6,658 bases of DNA from an uncultured Lachnospiraceae bacterium (GTDB taxonomy: Bacteria > Bacillota > Clostridia > Lachnospirales > Lachnospiraceae): NCBI GenBank assembly GCA_905193085.1, contig CAJJNI010000141.1, forward strand, positions 1 to 6,658. The letters are read 5' to 3'. The stretch's first letter is position 1. Each line of letters opens with the position of its first letter. Below the pieces are notes generated by a model. That model did no database searches, was not told where the DNA came from, and saw only the letters and a program-made list of their open reading frames with translations. A program made the position numbers and the translations under genes. This document shows, in pieces, positions 1 through 6,140 of the stretch.

Positions 1-313
1 CATTTAAATTTATATAACATTTCTGTAACTTTAAATCATCATCACCTGTATTTATAAGTTCAATCCAGCCTGATTCATTTACTTCATTTATAATAAGCTC
101 CAAAAATTGTCCGTCTGATATATCACTGCCTGCTGCAAGCCCATTTTCATCTATACTCTGCAGCTGCAGTTGTTTGTTTATCTCCATTTTTTTTGAATAT
201 ACAAGCAGTCCACCCAAAACAATTACAGCGGCAATGCTTGATATTATTACGATAATATCAACCAGATTAAATTTCTTATTCACTGATTCTAAATTTTTTC
301 TTCTCTTTTTCAT
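1..313 (-). CDS. Membrane-anchored lamin tail domain protein, N-terminal part (possibly CotH kinase family)
   Basis: Partial gene, cut by the left edge; 104 codons are visible. Translation begins MKKRRKNLES, a strongly basic cytoplasmic start, followed by one hydrophobic segment at about residues 18-39, which reads as an uncleaved membrane anchor. A short polar linker (about 41-68) leads into LELIINEVNESGWIELINTG at 71-90, continuing with DDDLKL. The 'INEV...WIEL.N.G...L.L' pattern is the start of a lamin tail domain (LTD), an Ig-like fold found in bacterial surface proteins and often in front of CotH-type kinase domains. The domain should lie outside the membrane. The ATG at 313 is preceded by GGGG at 321-324, a modest ribosome binding site 7 nt away. 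An in-frame ATG at 340 would add nine residues but has no visible binding site. It follows the VanZ-like gene by 41 nt and is probably the same transcript. The anchor and LTD start are clear; a CotH kinase domain downstream is only an inference. Confidence 0.72.
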   Translation of the reverse strand, partial: MKKRRKNLESVNKKFNLVDIIVIISSIAAVIVLGGLLVYSKKMEINKQLQLQSIDENGLAAGSDISDGQFLELIINEVNESGWIELINTGDDDLKLQKCYINLN

Positions 314-354
314 TTTATTACCCCATATGTAACAGTACATACTGACATGATGCG

Positions 355-948
355 TTATTTATATGTATCATTAATTTTACTATGATTTACTGCAGACATT
401 ATTATCAATGCAAGAATACACCCTATTGTGGCGCCAACAGTATTTGTTATAATATCTGTAATCTCAAAATATCCTCTCTGTGTAATAAGCTGCGATGTCT
501 CTATTAAAATACTTATCAAAAATCCCTGTAATGTCACCATTATAAAATTAACCAAAACTCTCTTCTTCTTTTGCAGAAATGATAATATCATTCCTAACGG
601 AACAAAGAAAACAACATTTAAGAAACAATATATTGCCTGCTGAATGCTAAAAAAATCACCCGAAAATGAGCCAAAATCTAACGAAGTGTTTATTCCTGTT
701 CTGCTTCCCGCCTCTCTTCTCTCCAGTGTAATCATATACATGAAACAGCCATAAACTATAAGCAGGCTGATTAAAATTCTTCTGGCTAAAGTTATCTTAC
801 AACCTGACAGCCTTGAATAAATAAAAATAATTAAATTAATTATTATAACAGCCATAAGACAGATTAATATTAACTGAATAACAGAAATATCCTCCATCTG
901 CTGATTTATAAGTGAAATAAAAAAATTCCAGATTATCTTATCCGACAT
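355..948 (-). CDS. VanZ-family integral membrane protein
   Basis: Complete 197-residue protein with about five hydrophobic segments (roughly residues 22-45, 56-75, 104-124, 131-150 and 164-187). It carries the family's conserved features: NVVFFVPLG at 111-119, then E150, SQL at 152-154, T156 and RG at 158-159, then a stretch with D165, N169 and G172-A173 running into the last helix. VanZ-like proteins are named after the teicoplanin-resistance accessory protein of the VanA cluster. Most homologues lie outside any resistance cluster and their biochemical role is unknown, so no resistance claim is made. AGGAGG at 954-959 lies 5 nt before the ATG and overlaps the TAG stop of the preceding glycosyltransferase gene (gap 9 nt), so translation is probably coupled. 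Its place at the end of a polysaccharide operon suggests a role at the cell envelope, perhaps with the polymer or its lipid carrier; this is inference. Confidence 0.88.
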   Translation of the reverse strand: MSDKIIWNFFISLINQQMEDISVIQLILICLMAVIIINLIIFIYSRLSGCKITLARRILISLLIVYGCFMYMITLERREAGSRTGINTSLDFGSFSGDFFSIQQAIYCFLNVVFFVPLGMILSFLQKKKRVLVNFIMVTLQGFLISILIETSQLITQRGYFEITDIITNTVGATIGCILALIIMSAVNHSKINDTYK

Positions 949-953
949 AGTTT

Positions 954-959
954 CCTCCT
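954..959 (-). promoter_or_regulatory. Ribosome binding site of the VanZ-like gene, overlapping the upstream stop
   Basis: On the minus strand this reads AGGAGG, a consensus Shine-Dalgarno sequence 5 nt before the ATG at 948. Its first two bases are the last two of the TAG stop (958-960) of the preceding gene. A ribosome terminating there sits directly on the next initiation site, which favours translational coupling and fixes the VanZ-like start. Confidence 0.85.
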
Positions 960-1815
960 ATAATTTAGGAAGCGGTCTGTTTTCTTTTTGCGCATGATAG
1001 CACTCATAAAATGGAATAGTTTCATTTAATTTCTTATATCTTCTTTTTCTTACAAGTACCTGTACCCTGTCAAAAAACCACTGATTTTTCTTAAGAATTC
1101 TTTTTATGAAATTCTTAAATCCTTTTCCGTCTTCTGTCTTTATACGCCATTCTCCAGCACACAGATGCACCGCATAGTGTTTACCGCTCAGTGTTCCTAT
1201 TTCAAAATATTCTTTGGGAAAAATAACAAAATCTCCAAGATTCTGAAATTTGTTGTTAAGTTTAAAATCCGGATAATTATTAAGAATATAGTATGTATAG
1301 TAATAATTGCTTGTTGCATATCCGTCTGCAATAAGCTTTCCATCTTTGAAGTTAAAAATTCTTCCATCTTCATTTCTGCCAAACTCAGTATTATCATACA
1401 TATCAAGCAATGCCTTTATCAGTTTATTTCCCGGCTTTGCACCTATAATCGCTGAACCTACTGAACAGTCAAAAATAAAATTTAAAAAAGCAGGATATTT
1501 TAACAGACTGTCAAATGATTTATTTACAAACACATCTGTATCAAGATATATACCACCATATTCATAAACAGCCTTCAGCCTGTAATAATCTCCGATAAAC
1601 CCCAGTTTTTTCTCAGCATATGTTCTTCTTACAAATTCATTTTCATCAAAAGAACAGTTAGATTCGTCCCAGCGCATTATTTTGTAACCTTTAAGTTTAC
1701 TCCATGAATCAACACATTTCTGCAAATCAGGCGGCAGAGGTTTACCTCCAAACCAGCAATAATGTATAATTTCAGGAATATTTTTTTCAGCCGATATATT
1801 ATTATTTTCTTTCAC
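958..1815 (-). CDS. Family 32 glycosyltransferase with DXD sugar-binding motif
   Basis: Complete 285-residue soluble, cytoplasmic glycosyltransferase of the Gly_transf_sug/OCH1-like type (GT32). The N-terminal signature IPEIIHYCWFGG is at residues 13-24. The nucleotide-sugar and metal-binding region is at about 73-97: GDYYRLKAVYEYGGIYLDTD, with the DXD aspartates D92 and D94. A C-terminal HLCAGEW motif (217-223) corresponds to the H-x-x-A-G-x-W found in relatives. Such enzymes commonly transfer hexoses or N-acetylhexosamines to a growing repeat unit; the actual donor and acceptor cannot be read from the sequence. The start is GTG at 1815. AGGAG at 1825-1829 precedes it by 9 nt, and the next in-frame Met (about residue 47) would delete the conserved N-terminal signature. 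The gene follows the Caps_synth gene by 12 nt and its stop overlaps the VanZ ribosome binding site, which supports one operon. Confidence 0.9.
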   Translation of the reverse strand: MKENNNISAEKNIPEIIHYCWFGGKPLPPDLQKCVDSWSKLKGYKIMRWDESNCSFDENEFVRRTYAEKKLGFIGDYYRLKAVYEYGGIYLDTDVFVNKSFDSLLKYPAFLNFIFDCSVGSAIIGAKPGNKLIKALLDMYDNTEFGRNEDGRIFNFKDGKLIADGYATSNYYYTYYILNNYPDFKLNNKFQNLGDFVIFPKEYFEIGTLSGKHYAVHLCAGEWRIKTEDGKGFKNFIKRILKKNQWFFDRVQVLVRKRRYKKLNETIPFYECYHAQKENRPLPKL

Positions 1816-1824
1816 TTGCCCACT

Positions 1825-1829
1825 CTCCT
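1825..1829 (-). promoter_or_regulatory. Ribosome binding site for the GTG start of the GT32 gene
   Basis: AGGAG on the minus strand, 9 nt before the GTG at 1815. It overlaps the TAG stop (1828-1830) of the preceding Caps_synth gene in the same way as the site at 954-959. Its presence supports the non-ATG start. Confidence 0.75.
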
Positions 1830-2769
1830 AATATTTTCCCTGTTGAATAATTACTTCATAAAATGTATTCTTCTTTGATTTCTGCCTGTCATCAAATCTG
1901 GTGCTTAATTTATGAAACCCGCAGCCAGACTTTAAAATTTTATACTTTGTTTCATTATATTCATCAAAAATATATGTTGCAAGAATATGTGAAGCAGCCT
2001 GACTTACTACAGGCATTTTCTTATAATCTTCTTCATAATATTCTAATGCGATTGTCGTAAAAATCTGAAATATAAAATAATCTAATGCCCTGTCATTTTC
2101 TTTCCAGTATGTATATAACATTTTCTGAATAAGAGACAAAATATTATTGTTTGTATAAGAATATATAAACCAGTTATTAAGCTGCATTATTTCCGGATTG
2201 AACCCGAAAAAATAAAAACTAAACATAAATAACTGCTCATTTTCTACATTCTTAAGCAAATTTCCATCTGTACACAAAACGGTCGCATCTATCCAGCAGC
2301 CACCCCTTTCAATAAGAAGTGCAAGCCTTAATAAATCAGTAAAATGTGCCGGTGCTATTATTCCGCTTTTCCATTTATCAATAATATAATCAGGCATTTT
2401 TACATACTGTACAAAGTTAGTCTCATCTAATAAAATAATATCCTTATCAGGAAACTGACTCTTTACCGATTCATAACACCGCTTCACAAGAATTGGTGCT
2501 CCATTCATGCCCTGAAGCCAGCAAATCCATATTGTGTTGCTGTTCTTCTTCTTCTCTTTTGTTTCCCATTCACGAAATTCTGTGCATTGGTTTAAATACT
2601 TCTTTTTAAGCATTTTATAATAAAGCATTCTGTGCTTTTGCCCTACCATTACATTGTAGAGAAAATCAAGCGGCTTATCATTATATTTAACTTTCTTAAT
2701 TATATTATCATAGACCGAACCAATAAGCATATGGTCTTTTATTTTATTATTTATTTTTGCAAGATTCAT
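1828..2769 (-). CDS. Capsular polysaccharide synthesis protein (Caps_synth-type glycosyltransferase)
   Basis: Predicted cytoplasmic transferase of 313 residues, resembling the Caps_synth family, which is related to the DXD-containing GT32 enzymes. Counting from the ATG at 2769, key motifs are IWICWLQG at 80-87, then APILVKRCYESVK, then PAHFTDLLRLALL at about 140-152 and GGCWIDATV at 156-164. The D-A-T there takes the place of the classical DXD, which is usual for this family. The C-terminal third is aromatic-rich and less recognisable. The start is uncertain. An in-frame ATG at 2787 adds six residues (MEACEI) but has no visible ribosome binding site, whereas GGAGG at 2781-2785, inside those extra codons, lies 11 nt before the ATG at 2769. 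I therefore prefer 2769. It follows a family 2 glycosyltransferase and precedes the GT32 gene by 12 nt. Donor and acceptor sugars are unknown. Confidence 0.86.
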   Translation of the reverse strand: MNLAKINNKIKDHMLIGSVYDNIIKKVKYNDKPLDFLYNVMVGQKHRMLYYKMLKKKYLNQCTEFREWETKEKKKNSNTIWICWLQGMNGAPILVKRCYESVKSQFPDKDIILLDETNFVQYVKMPDYIIDKWKSGIIAPAHFTDLLRLALLIERGGCWIDATVLCTDGNLLKNVENEQLFMFSFYFFGFNPEIMQLNNWFIYSYTNNNILSLIQKMLYTYWKENDRALDYFIFQIFTTIALEYYEEDYKKMPVVSQAASHILATYIFDEYNETKYKILKSGCGFHKLSTRFDDRQKSKKNTFYEVIIQQGKY

Positions 2770-2780
2770 AATTTCACATG

Positions 2781-2785
2781 CCTCC
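2781..2785 (-). promoter_or_regulatory. Ribosome binding site deciding the Caps_synth gene start
   Basis: GGAGG on the minus strand, 11 nt before the in-frame ATG at 2769. It lies inside the first codons of the longer reading that starts at 2787, and that upstream ATG is preceded only by an unremarkable AT-rich stretch. This favours the shorter protein. The spacing is at the long end of normal, so the choice is not certain. Confidence 0.6.
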
Positions 2786-2802
2786 ATGCCAAAGCTTATA
2801 TT

Positions 2803-3801
2803 TTAAAGTTTACCTTTCAGATGATACATATAATAAATAACATTTGATAACCTGTGTTTTATTAAAAATCTTACTAAGCTTTTTTTATAATTTAAATCTG
2901 CATTATCAAGTGCTGTTCTTAACATAGGATTATTTGTAATTTCAGATATTTTATTTACACATTTATCTTTTTCCCATTCTGACTCGCACACTATCTGCTT
3001 TAAATACATAATCGCAAGTTTTGCATATTTAGAATCAATACATTTCTTTTGTTTTAAATTATCATGATACTTATTATTATAATCCGTCGACTTTAAATAA
3101 AATTCGCTTAACGCATCAAAATAATTCGGATAAAAGCCAAACACAAGAGAACCTGTTGATTTTAATACATAATTGTAGTAAATTTTGCTGTTGATAACAA
3201 TGTTTGAGCTTGCTGAAATCGTTTCTACTGAAAAAATCATATCTTCACAGATTGAATATTCCGGCTTAAAGCTTAAATTATTATTTTTAATCAGACTAGT
3301 TTTTATAAGTTTATTCCACGGTGCATTCAAAAGCTCCTTATCTATAATCTTAACAAAACACTGCCTGAAAAAAGCTTCTGCATTTCCACTGAAATCTTCT
3401 CCGTAGCCGTTATCTTTTTCTTTACTCCTGTCTGTCATAATATATTTAAAACAAAAAATAACTATATCAGCATTTTTTTCTATAGCTGTCTTTAAATTAT
3501 CTTCAACAGTATTTTCATTTATATAATCATCTGAATCAACAAACAAAATATAATCTCCGTCTGCTGCTTCAATTCCTGCATTTCTGCTGTCACTCACACC
3601 ACTGTTTTTTTTATGAATAACTTTTATTCTGTCATCTTCTTTGGCATATTCATCACATATTTTTTCAGACCCGTCACTGCTGCCATCATCTACAAGAATT
3701 ATTTCCAGGTTATGATAAGTCTGGCAGACTAAGCTTTCTATGCATCTTTTTATGTAATTTTTTGCATTGTATACAGGAACAACTATACTAACCTTCTCCA
3801 T
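2803..3801 (-). CDS. Family 2 glycosyltransferase (GT-A fold)
   Basis: Complete 332-residue enzyme. The N-terminal GT2 catalytic domain covers about residues 3-120: IVVPVYNA at 6-13, the nucleotide-binding VDDGSSDGS at 37-45, NSGVSDSRNAGI at 66-77 and the metal/sugar-binding DSDD at 89-92. The APWNK motif at 160-164 and the CED motif at 185-187 (E186 and D187 are the likely catalytic acidic pair) are typical of the EpsJ/WcaA-like branch. The C-terminal part, from about 220, is poorly conserved and Lys/Tyr-rich, probably giving acceptor specificity or membrane association. No transmembrane segment is evident. It probably adds one sugar to the lipid-linked repeat unit at the inner membrane face. 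AAGGG at 3807-3811 lies 5 nt before the ATG, and the stop of the Wzy-like gene falls between them (1 nt gap), so the two are tightly coupled. The specific sugar cannot be inferred. Confidence 0.93.
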   Translation of the reverse strand: MEKVSIVVPVYNAKNYIKRCIESLVCQTYHNLEIILVDDGSSDGSEKICDEYAKEDDRIKVIHKKNSGVSDSRNAGIEAADGDYILFVDSDDYINENTVEDNLKTAIEKNADIVIFCFKYIMTDRSKEKDNGYGEDFSGNAEAFFRQCFVKIIDKELLNAPWNKLIKTSLIKNNNLSFKPEYSICEDMIFSVETISASSNIVINSKIYYNYVLKSTGSLVFGFYPNYFDALSEFYLKSTDYNNKYHDNLKQKKCIDSKYAKLAIMYLKQIVCESEWEKDKCVNKISEITNNPMLRTALDNADLNYKKSLVRFLIKHRLSNVIYYMYHLKGKL

Positions 3802-3802
3802 A

Positions 3803-5191
3803 CTAACCCTTTCTTCTGATATATTTAGAATCGACTTTTGTTATAATATCTTCATACAAGTCATCTCTGATACATTTATCATCATCTTTAATATCCGAAT
3901 ATGCCATAAATATTGCAAATACTACATACAAATATTTTAATGTCTGCAATGAATCAAGCCACAGAAGATTAATCATATAACAAACCGTGCTGATAAGCAG
4001 CATTTTACATAAATCAGAATGCTTTGTAAAAACAGCCTTTAACATATTAAACACATACGCCGCAAGAAAAAACAGATAGAAAATCATTCCGGGATATGCA
4101 TATCTTACAAATTCTGCTATATAAAAATTATCAACTGACTGTATAAATGAGCCATTTATTTCACATGCAAATGCTCTTTTTCTTCCCAGTCCCAAAAGCG
4201 GATTTAACCAGTCTACCTGAAATATATATTTGAGCTGGTCCCTGTAATTTGAGCTGCTTGACAAATCGGTAAGGCTTGCACCATATTTCATTGAAAATTC
4301 AGTTCCGAATAATTCATCTGCAATAGTAGATATCTGAAGCAAAATGTATTGGGCAATTCCGGTGTTTCTAAATGCCATCAAAAACAACACTACAAATATG
4401 AGCACAATTATTCCACCGAATATAAAATATTTTTTTCGCATTTTTGAAGAAAAAATAAAAATCAAAAATATTTCGACAAAAAATACACTGAGTGTAGACC
4501 TTGAACCTGTAAATACAATGTTTAAAGTGAGCATAATAAAAAGCAGCGGATTAGCCATAATATTAAGTTCCATTTTTTCTACATTAAAGCATGAAAAAGG
4601 TACAATCATTATAAGTAACAATCCGTAACCGAGGGAATGTACACAAGGTCCCATAATACGGTAATGACCTGACCTTATAAACTGTCCCGTATATATACCC
4701 TTTATAGTCTCAAGATATGCAAATGGAGATTTTCCAATCAGATATTCTGCCATTCCAAGAACCGCAAGTATATACGCAAATATTATAATGAGTTTAAGTG
4801 TCTTTTTTACTCCAAAAACATATTTAATCAGATATACAAGTAAAAACAATGAATAAAGCTCAATAACAGGATTTAAAAAAGCATTTATATCTGCCCTTAA
4901 GACCATTGTATAGCTTATAACTGCCAGATATGGAAAAAGACACCATGTATATTTAGTTTTTACTATTGTAGTAAAAAAAAGCTGCCGCTTCTGTTCATCA
5001 AAAATAATAATCAATGACACAATTACTATCATTATTCTCCAGACAGTTAAATCAAAAAGAGGAAATGGCAGTCCAAAATACTGCGGCATAACAAACAGTG
5101 CCACAAAAAATGCAACTGCTATATAATAAAATACCTGTTTTTCTTTTGAAGGCTTAATATAACGGCTGTCTGTTTTAATATTATTACTCAT
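3803..5191 (-). CDS. O-antigen ligase/polymerase-like (Wzy) integral membrane protein
   Basis: Complete 462-residue protein with about eleven or twelve hydrophobic segments (for example about residues 20-38, 46-64, 105-123, 132-152, 211-228, 233-248, 255-273, 362-381, 395-412 and 418-431). A large hydrophilic loop at about 274-361 is predicted to lie outside the membrane. Motifs of the Wzy_C/O-antigen ligase superfamily are visible: RIMGPCVHSLGYG at 178-190, TGSRSTL at 228-234, LLGLG at 332-336 in the loop and DNFYI at 354-358. Members either polymerise lipid-linked repeat units or ligate finished glycans to an acceptor. In a Gram-positive glycosyltransferase operon, polymerisation is the likelier role. 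The tail after 431 is highly charged and probably cytoplasmic. AAGGAG at 5200-5205 lies 8 nt before the ATG. Gaps are 4 nt to the upstream gene and 1 nt to the downstream one. These proteins diverge quickly, so polymerase versus ligase is not settled. Confidence 0.87.
   Translation of the reverse strand: MSNNIKTDSRYIKPSKEKQVFYYIAVAFFVALFVMPQYFGLPFPLFDLTVWRIMIVIVSLIIIFDEQKRQLFFTTIVKTKYTWCLFPYLAVISYTMVLRADINAFLNPVIELYSLFLLVYLIKYVFGVKKTLKLIIIFAYILAVLGMAEYLIGKSPFAYLETIKGIYTGQFIRSGHYRIMGPCVHSLGYGLLLIMIVPFSCFNVEKMELNIMANPLLFIMLTLNIVFTGSRSTLSVFFVEIFLIFIFSSKMRKKYFIFGGIIVLIFVVLFLMAFRNTGIAQYILLQISTIADELFGTEFSMKYGASLTDLSSSSNYRDQLKYIFQVDWLNPLLGLGRKRAFACEINGSFIQSVDNFYIAEFVRYAYPGMIFYLFFLAAYVFNMLKAVFTKHSDLCKMLLISTVCYMINLLWLDSLQTLKYLYVVFAIFMAYSDIKDDDKCIRDDLYEDIITKVDSKYIRRKG
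3807..3811 (-). promoter_or_regulatory. Ribosome binding site of the GT2 gene inside the end of the Wzy-like gene
   Basis: AAGGG on the minus strand, 5 nt before the ATG at 3801, located within the last codons of the preceding Wzy-like gene. The TAG stop (3803-3805) falls between site and start, an arrangement consistent with termination-reinitiation. Confidence 0.65.
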
Positions 5192-5195
5192 ATTT

Positions 5196-6137
5196 TCAGC
5201 TCCTTATTGCCATCATAACTTCTACAGGCAGTGCCCTGCATTTGTGAAAGCATTCTAAATAAAACAAAAGTCTGAATGCATTTAAAAGCTTTTTATCCCC
5301 TAGAAGCTCTATTCTAAAACGGGCTGCCCGCATATTTTTTTCAAGAAGCTTTATCTTTTTTTCGGGCAATTGAATACTCTGTGCAAATTCCAGTGTTTTT
5401 TTATGGCTTTTATATAAATCTTCCAGAAATTTAATCCGCTTTTGTTTATCACGCATTTTTCCAAGACTTACATTATCATCATGAACTCTTCTTTTAACAG
5501 TCGCATTATGATAAAAATAAAGCCCATCAAGACACAACGCCATCTTCCATACAAATTCATCATGTGCCCAGCCGCTATACCAATAATTAAGCGTTTTATC
5601 AAGCAGACTTCTTCTTACACACATTGTACATCCCTGACAGCCTATAAAAATATTTTCAGGGCTGTATTTTAGATGCTCAACTGAATTATCACCTTTAAAT
5701 TTTGCAAGCTCCCATTTTGGAACCTGCGGAGCACTATGGGAAACCGTAAATGGTTCAAATTCTGAACCGAGCAGTAATATTTTAGAATTGCTGTTCATTA
5801 TGTCAACCATCTGCTGCACTCTTTGTTTAGTCCAGATATCGTCCTGGTCACAAAAAAATATGTAATCTCCGGCAGTCATTTTTACTGCTTTCATAAAATT
5901 TGATGCATAACCAAGATTCCTTTCATTAACATGTAAACTTATAACATCTGAAAGATTTTTTTCTTTTATATATTGATTTATAATTTTAACAGTGTCATCA
6001 GAAGATTTATCATCACAGATAATTATCTCATCAACATACATAGTCTGGGATAATATGGAATCAAGTTGTTCAGTTATGTATCTGCTGCCATTATATGTAG
6101 CCAGTGCTACCGATATTTTTATAGTTTTATCCTGCAT
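5196..6137 (-). CDS. Family 2 glycosyltransferase, rhamnosyltransferase-like
   Basis: Complete 313-residue GT-A enzyme. N-terminal motifs are VALATYNGSRYI at 10-21, CDDKSSDDT at 41-49, NERNLGYASNF at 71-81 and FCDQDDIW at 95-102, which contains the metal-binding acidic cluster. The 'ATYNG...QL.SI..Q' start together with 'FCDQDDIW' is typical of the GT2 branch annotated as dTDP-rhamnosyl or related transferases. Later motifs are AHDEFV at 191-196 (D193 and E194 are candidate catalytic acids) and RRVHDDNVS at 216-224, matching the usual 'R.H..N.S' position. The C-terminal region, from about 230, is rich in Lys, Leu and Glu and probably helical. It likely acts on lipid-linked acceptors at the cytoplasmic membrane. 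The start follows an AAAGGA-type site (6144-6149) with 6 nt spacing, and the gap to the upstream gene is 3 nt. Rhamnose as donor is only a family-level suggestion. Confidence 0.92.
   Translation of the reverse strand: MQDKTIKISVALATYNGSRYITEQLDSILSQTMYVDEIIICDDKSSDDTVKIINQYIKEKNLSDVISLHVNERNLGYASNFMKAVKMTAGDYIFFCDQDDIWTKQRVQQMVDIMNSNSKILLLGSEFEPFTVSHSAPQVPKWELAKFKGDNSVEHLKYSPENIFIGCQGCTMCVRRSLLDKTLNYWYSGWAHDEFVWKMALCLDGLYFYHNATVKRRVHDDNVSLGKMRDKQKRIKFLEDLYKSHKKTLEFAQSIQLPEKKIKLLEKNMRAARFRIELLGDKKLLNAFRLLFYLECFHKCRALPVEVMMAIRS
5200..5205 (-). promoter_or_regulatory. Ribosome binding site of the Wzy-like gene inside the upstream GT2 gene
   Basis: AAGGAG on the minus strand, 8 nt before the ATG at 5191. 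It is formed from the last sense codons of the upstream glycosyltransferase gene, whose TGA stop (5196-5198) lies between the site and the start. Confidence 0.8.
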
Positions 6138-6140
6138 CAG

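Noticed and set aside
158..169. Perfect 12-base palindrome CTGCAGCTGCAG.
   Set aside because: It lies inside coding sequence and simply encodes Leu-Gln-Leu-Gln; most likely a by-product of the repeated codons.
333..344. Short inverted repeat CAGTA-CA-TACTG in the 41-nt gap before the lamin-tail gene.
   Set aside because: Five-base arms with a two-base centre, no T-run and low GC. It is too weak for a terminator and not convincing as an operator without conservation data.
428..643. Plus-strand open frame antisense to the VanZ-like gene, and similar ones at 1165-1567, 1863-2060, 2632-2847, 3185-3406, 4344-4628 and 5442-5672.
   Set aside because: All are antisense to well-supported genes, short, and without recognisable protein features.
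355..948. VanZ similarity as a sign of glycopeptide resistance.
   Set aside because: No vanA/H/X/R/S-like genes are present and the neighbours are polysaccharide enzymes. The family is widespread outside resistance clusters.
1197..1406. 69-codon minus-strand frame inside the GT32 gene.
   Set aside because: It is an alternate frame of a well-supported gene with a low-complexity Ile/Leu-rich translation.
2770..2802. Possible promoter or terminator in the gap between the GT2 and Caps_synth genes.
   Set aside because: The gap is too short and plainly AT-rich; no -35/-10 pair, hairpin or T-run stands out.
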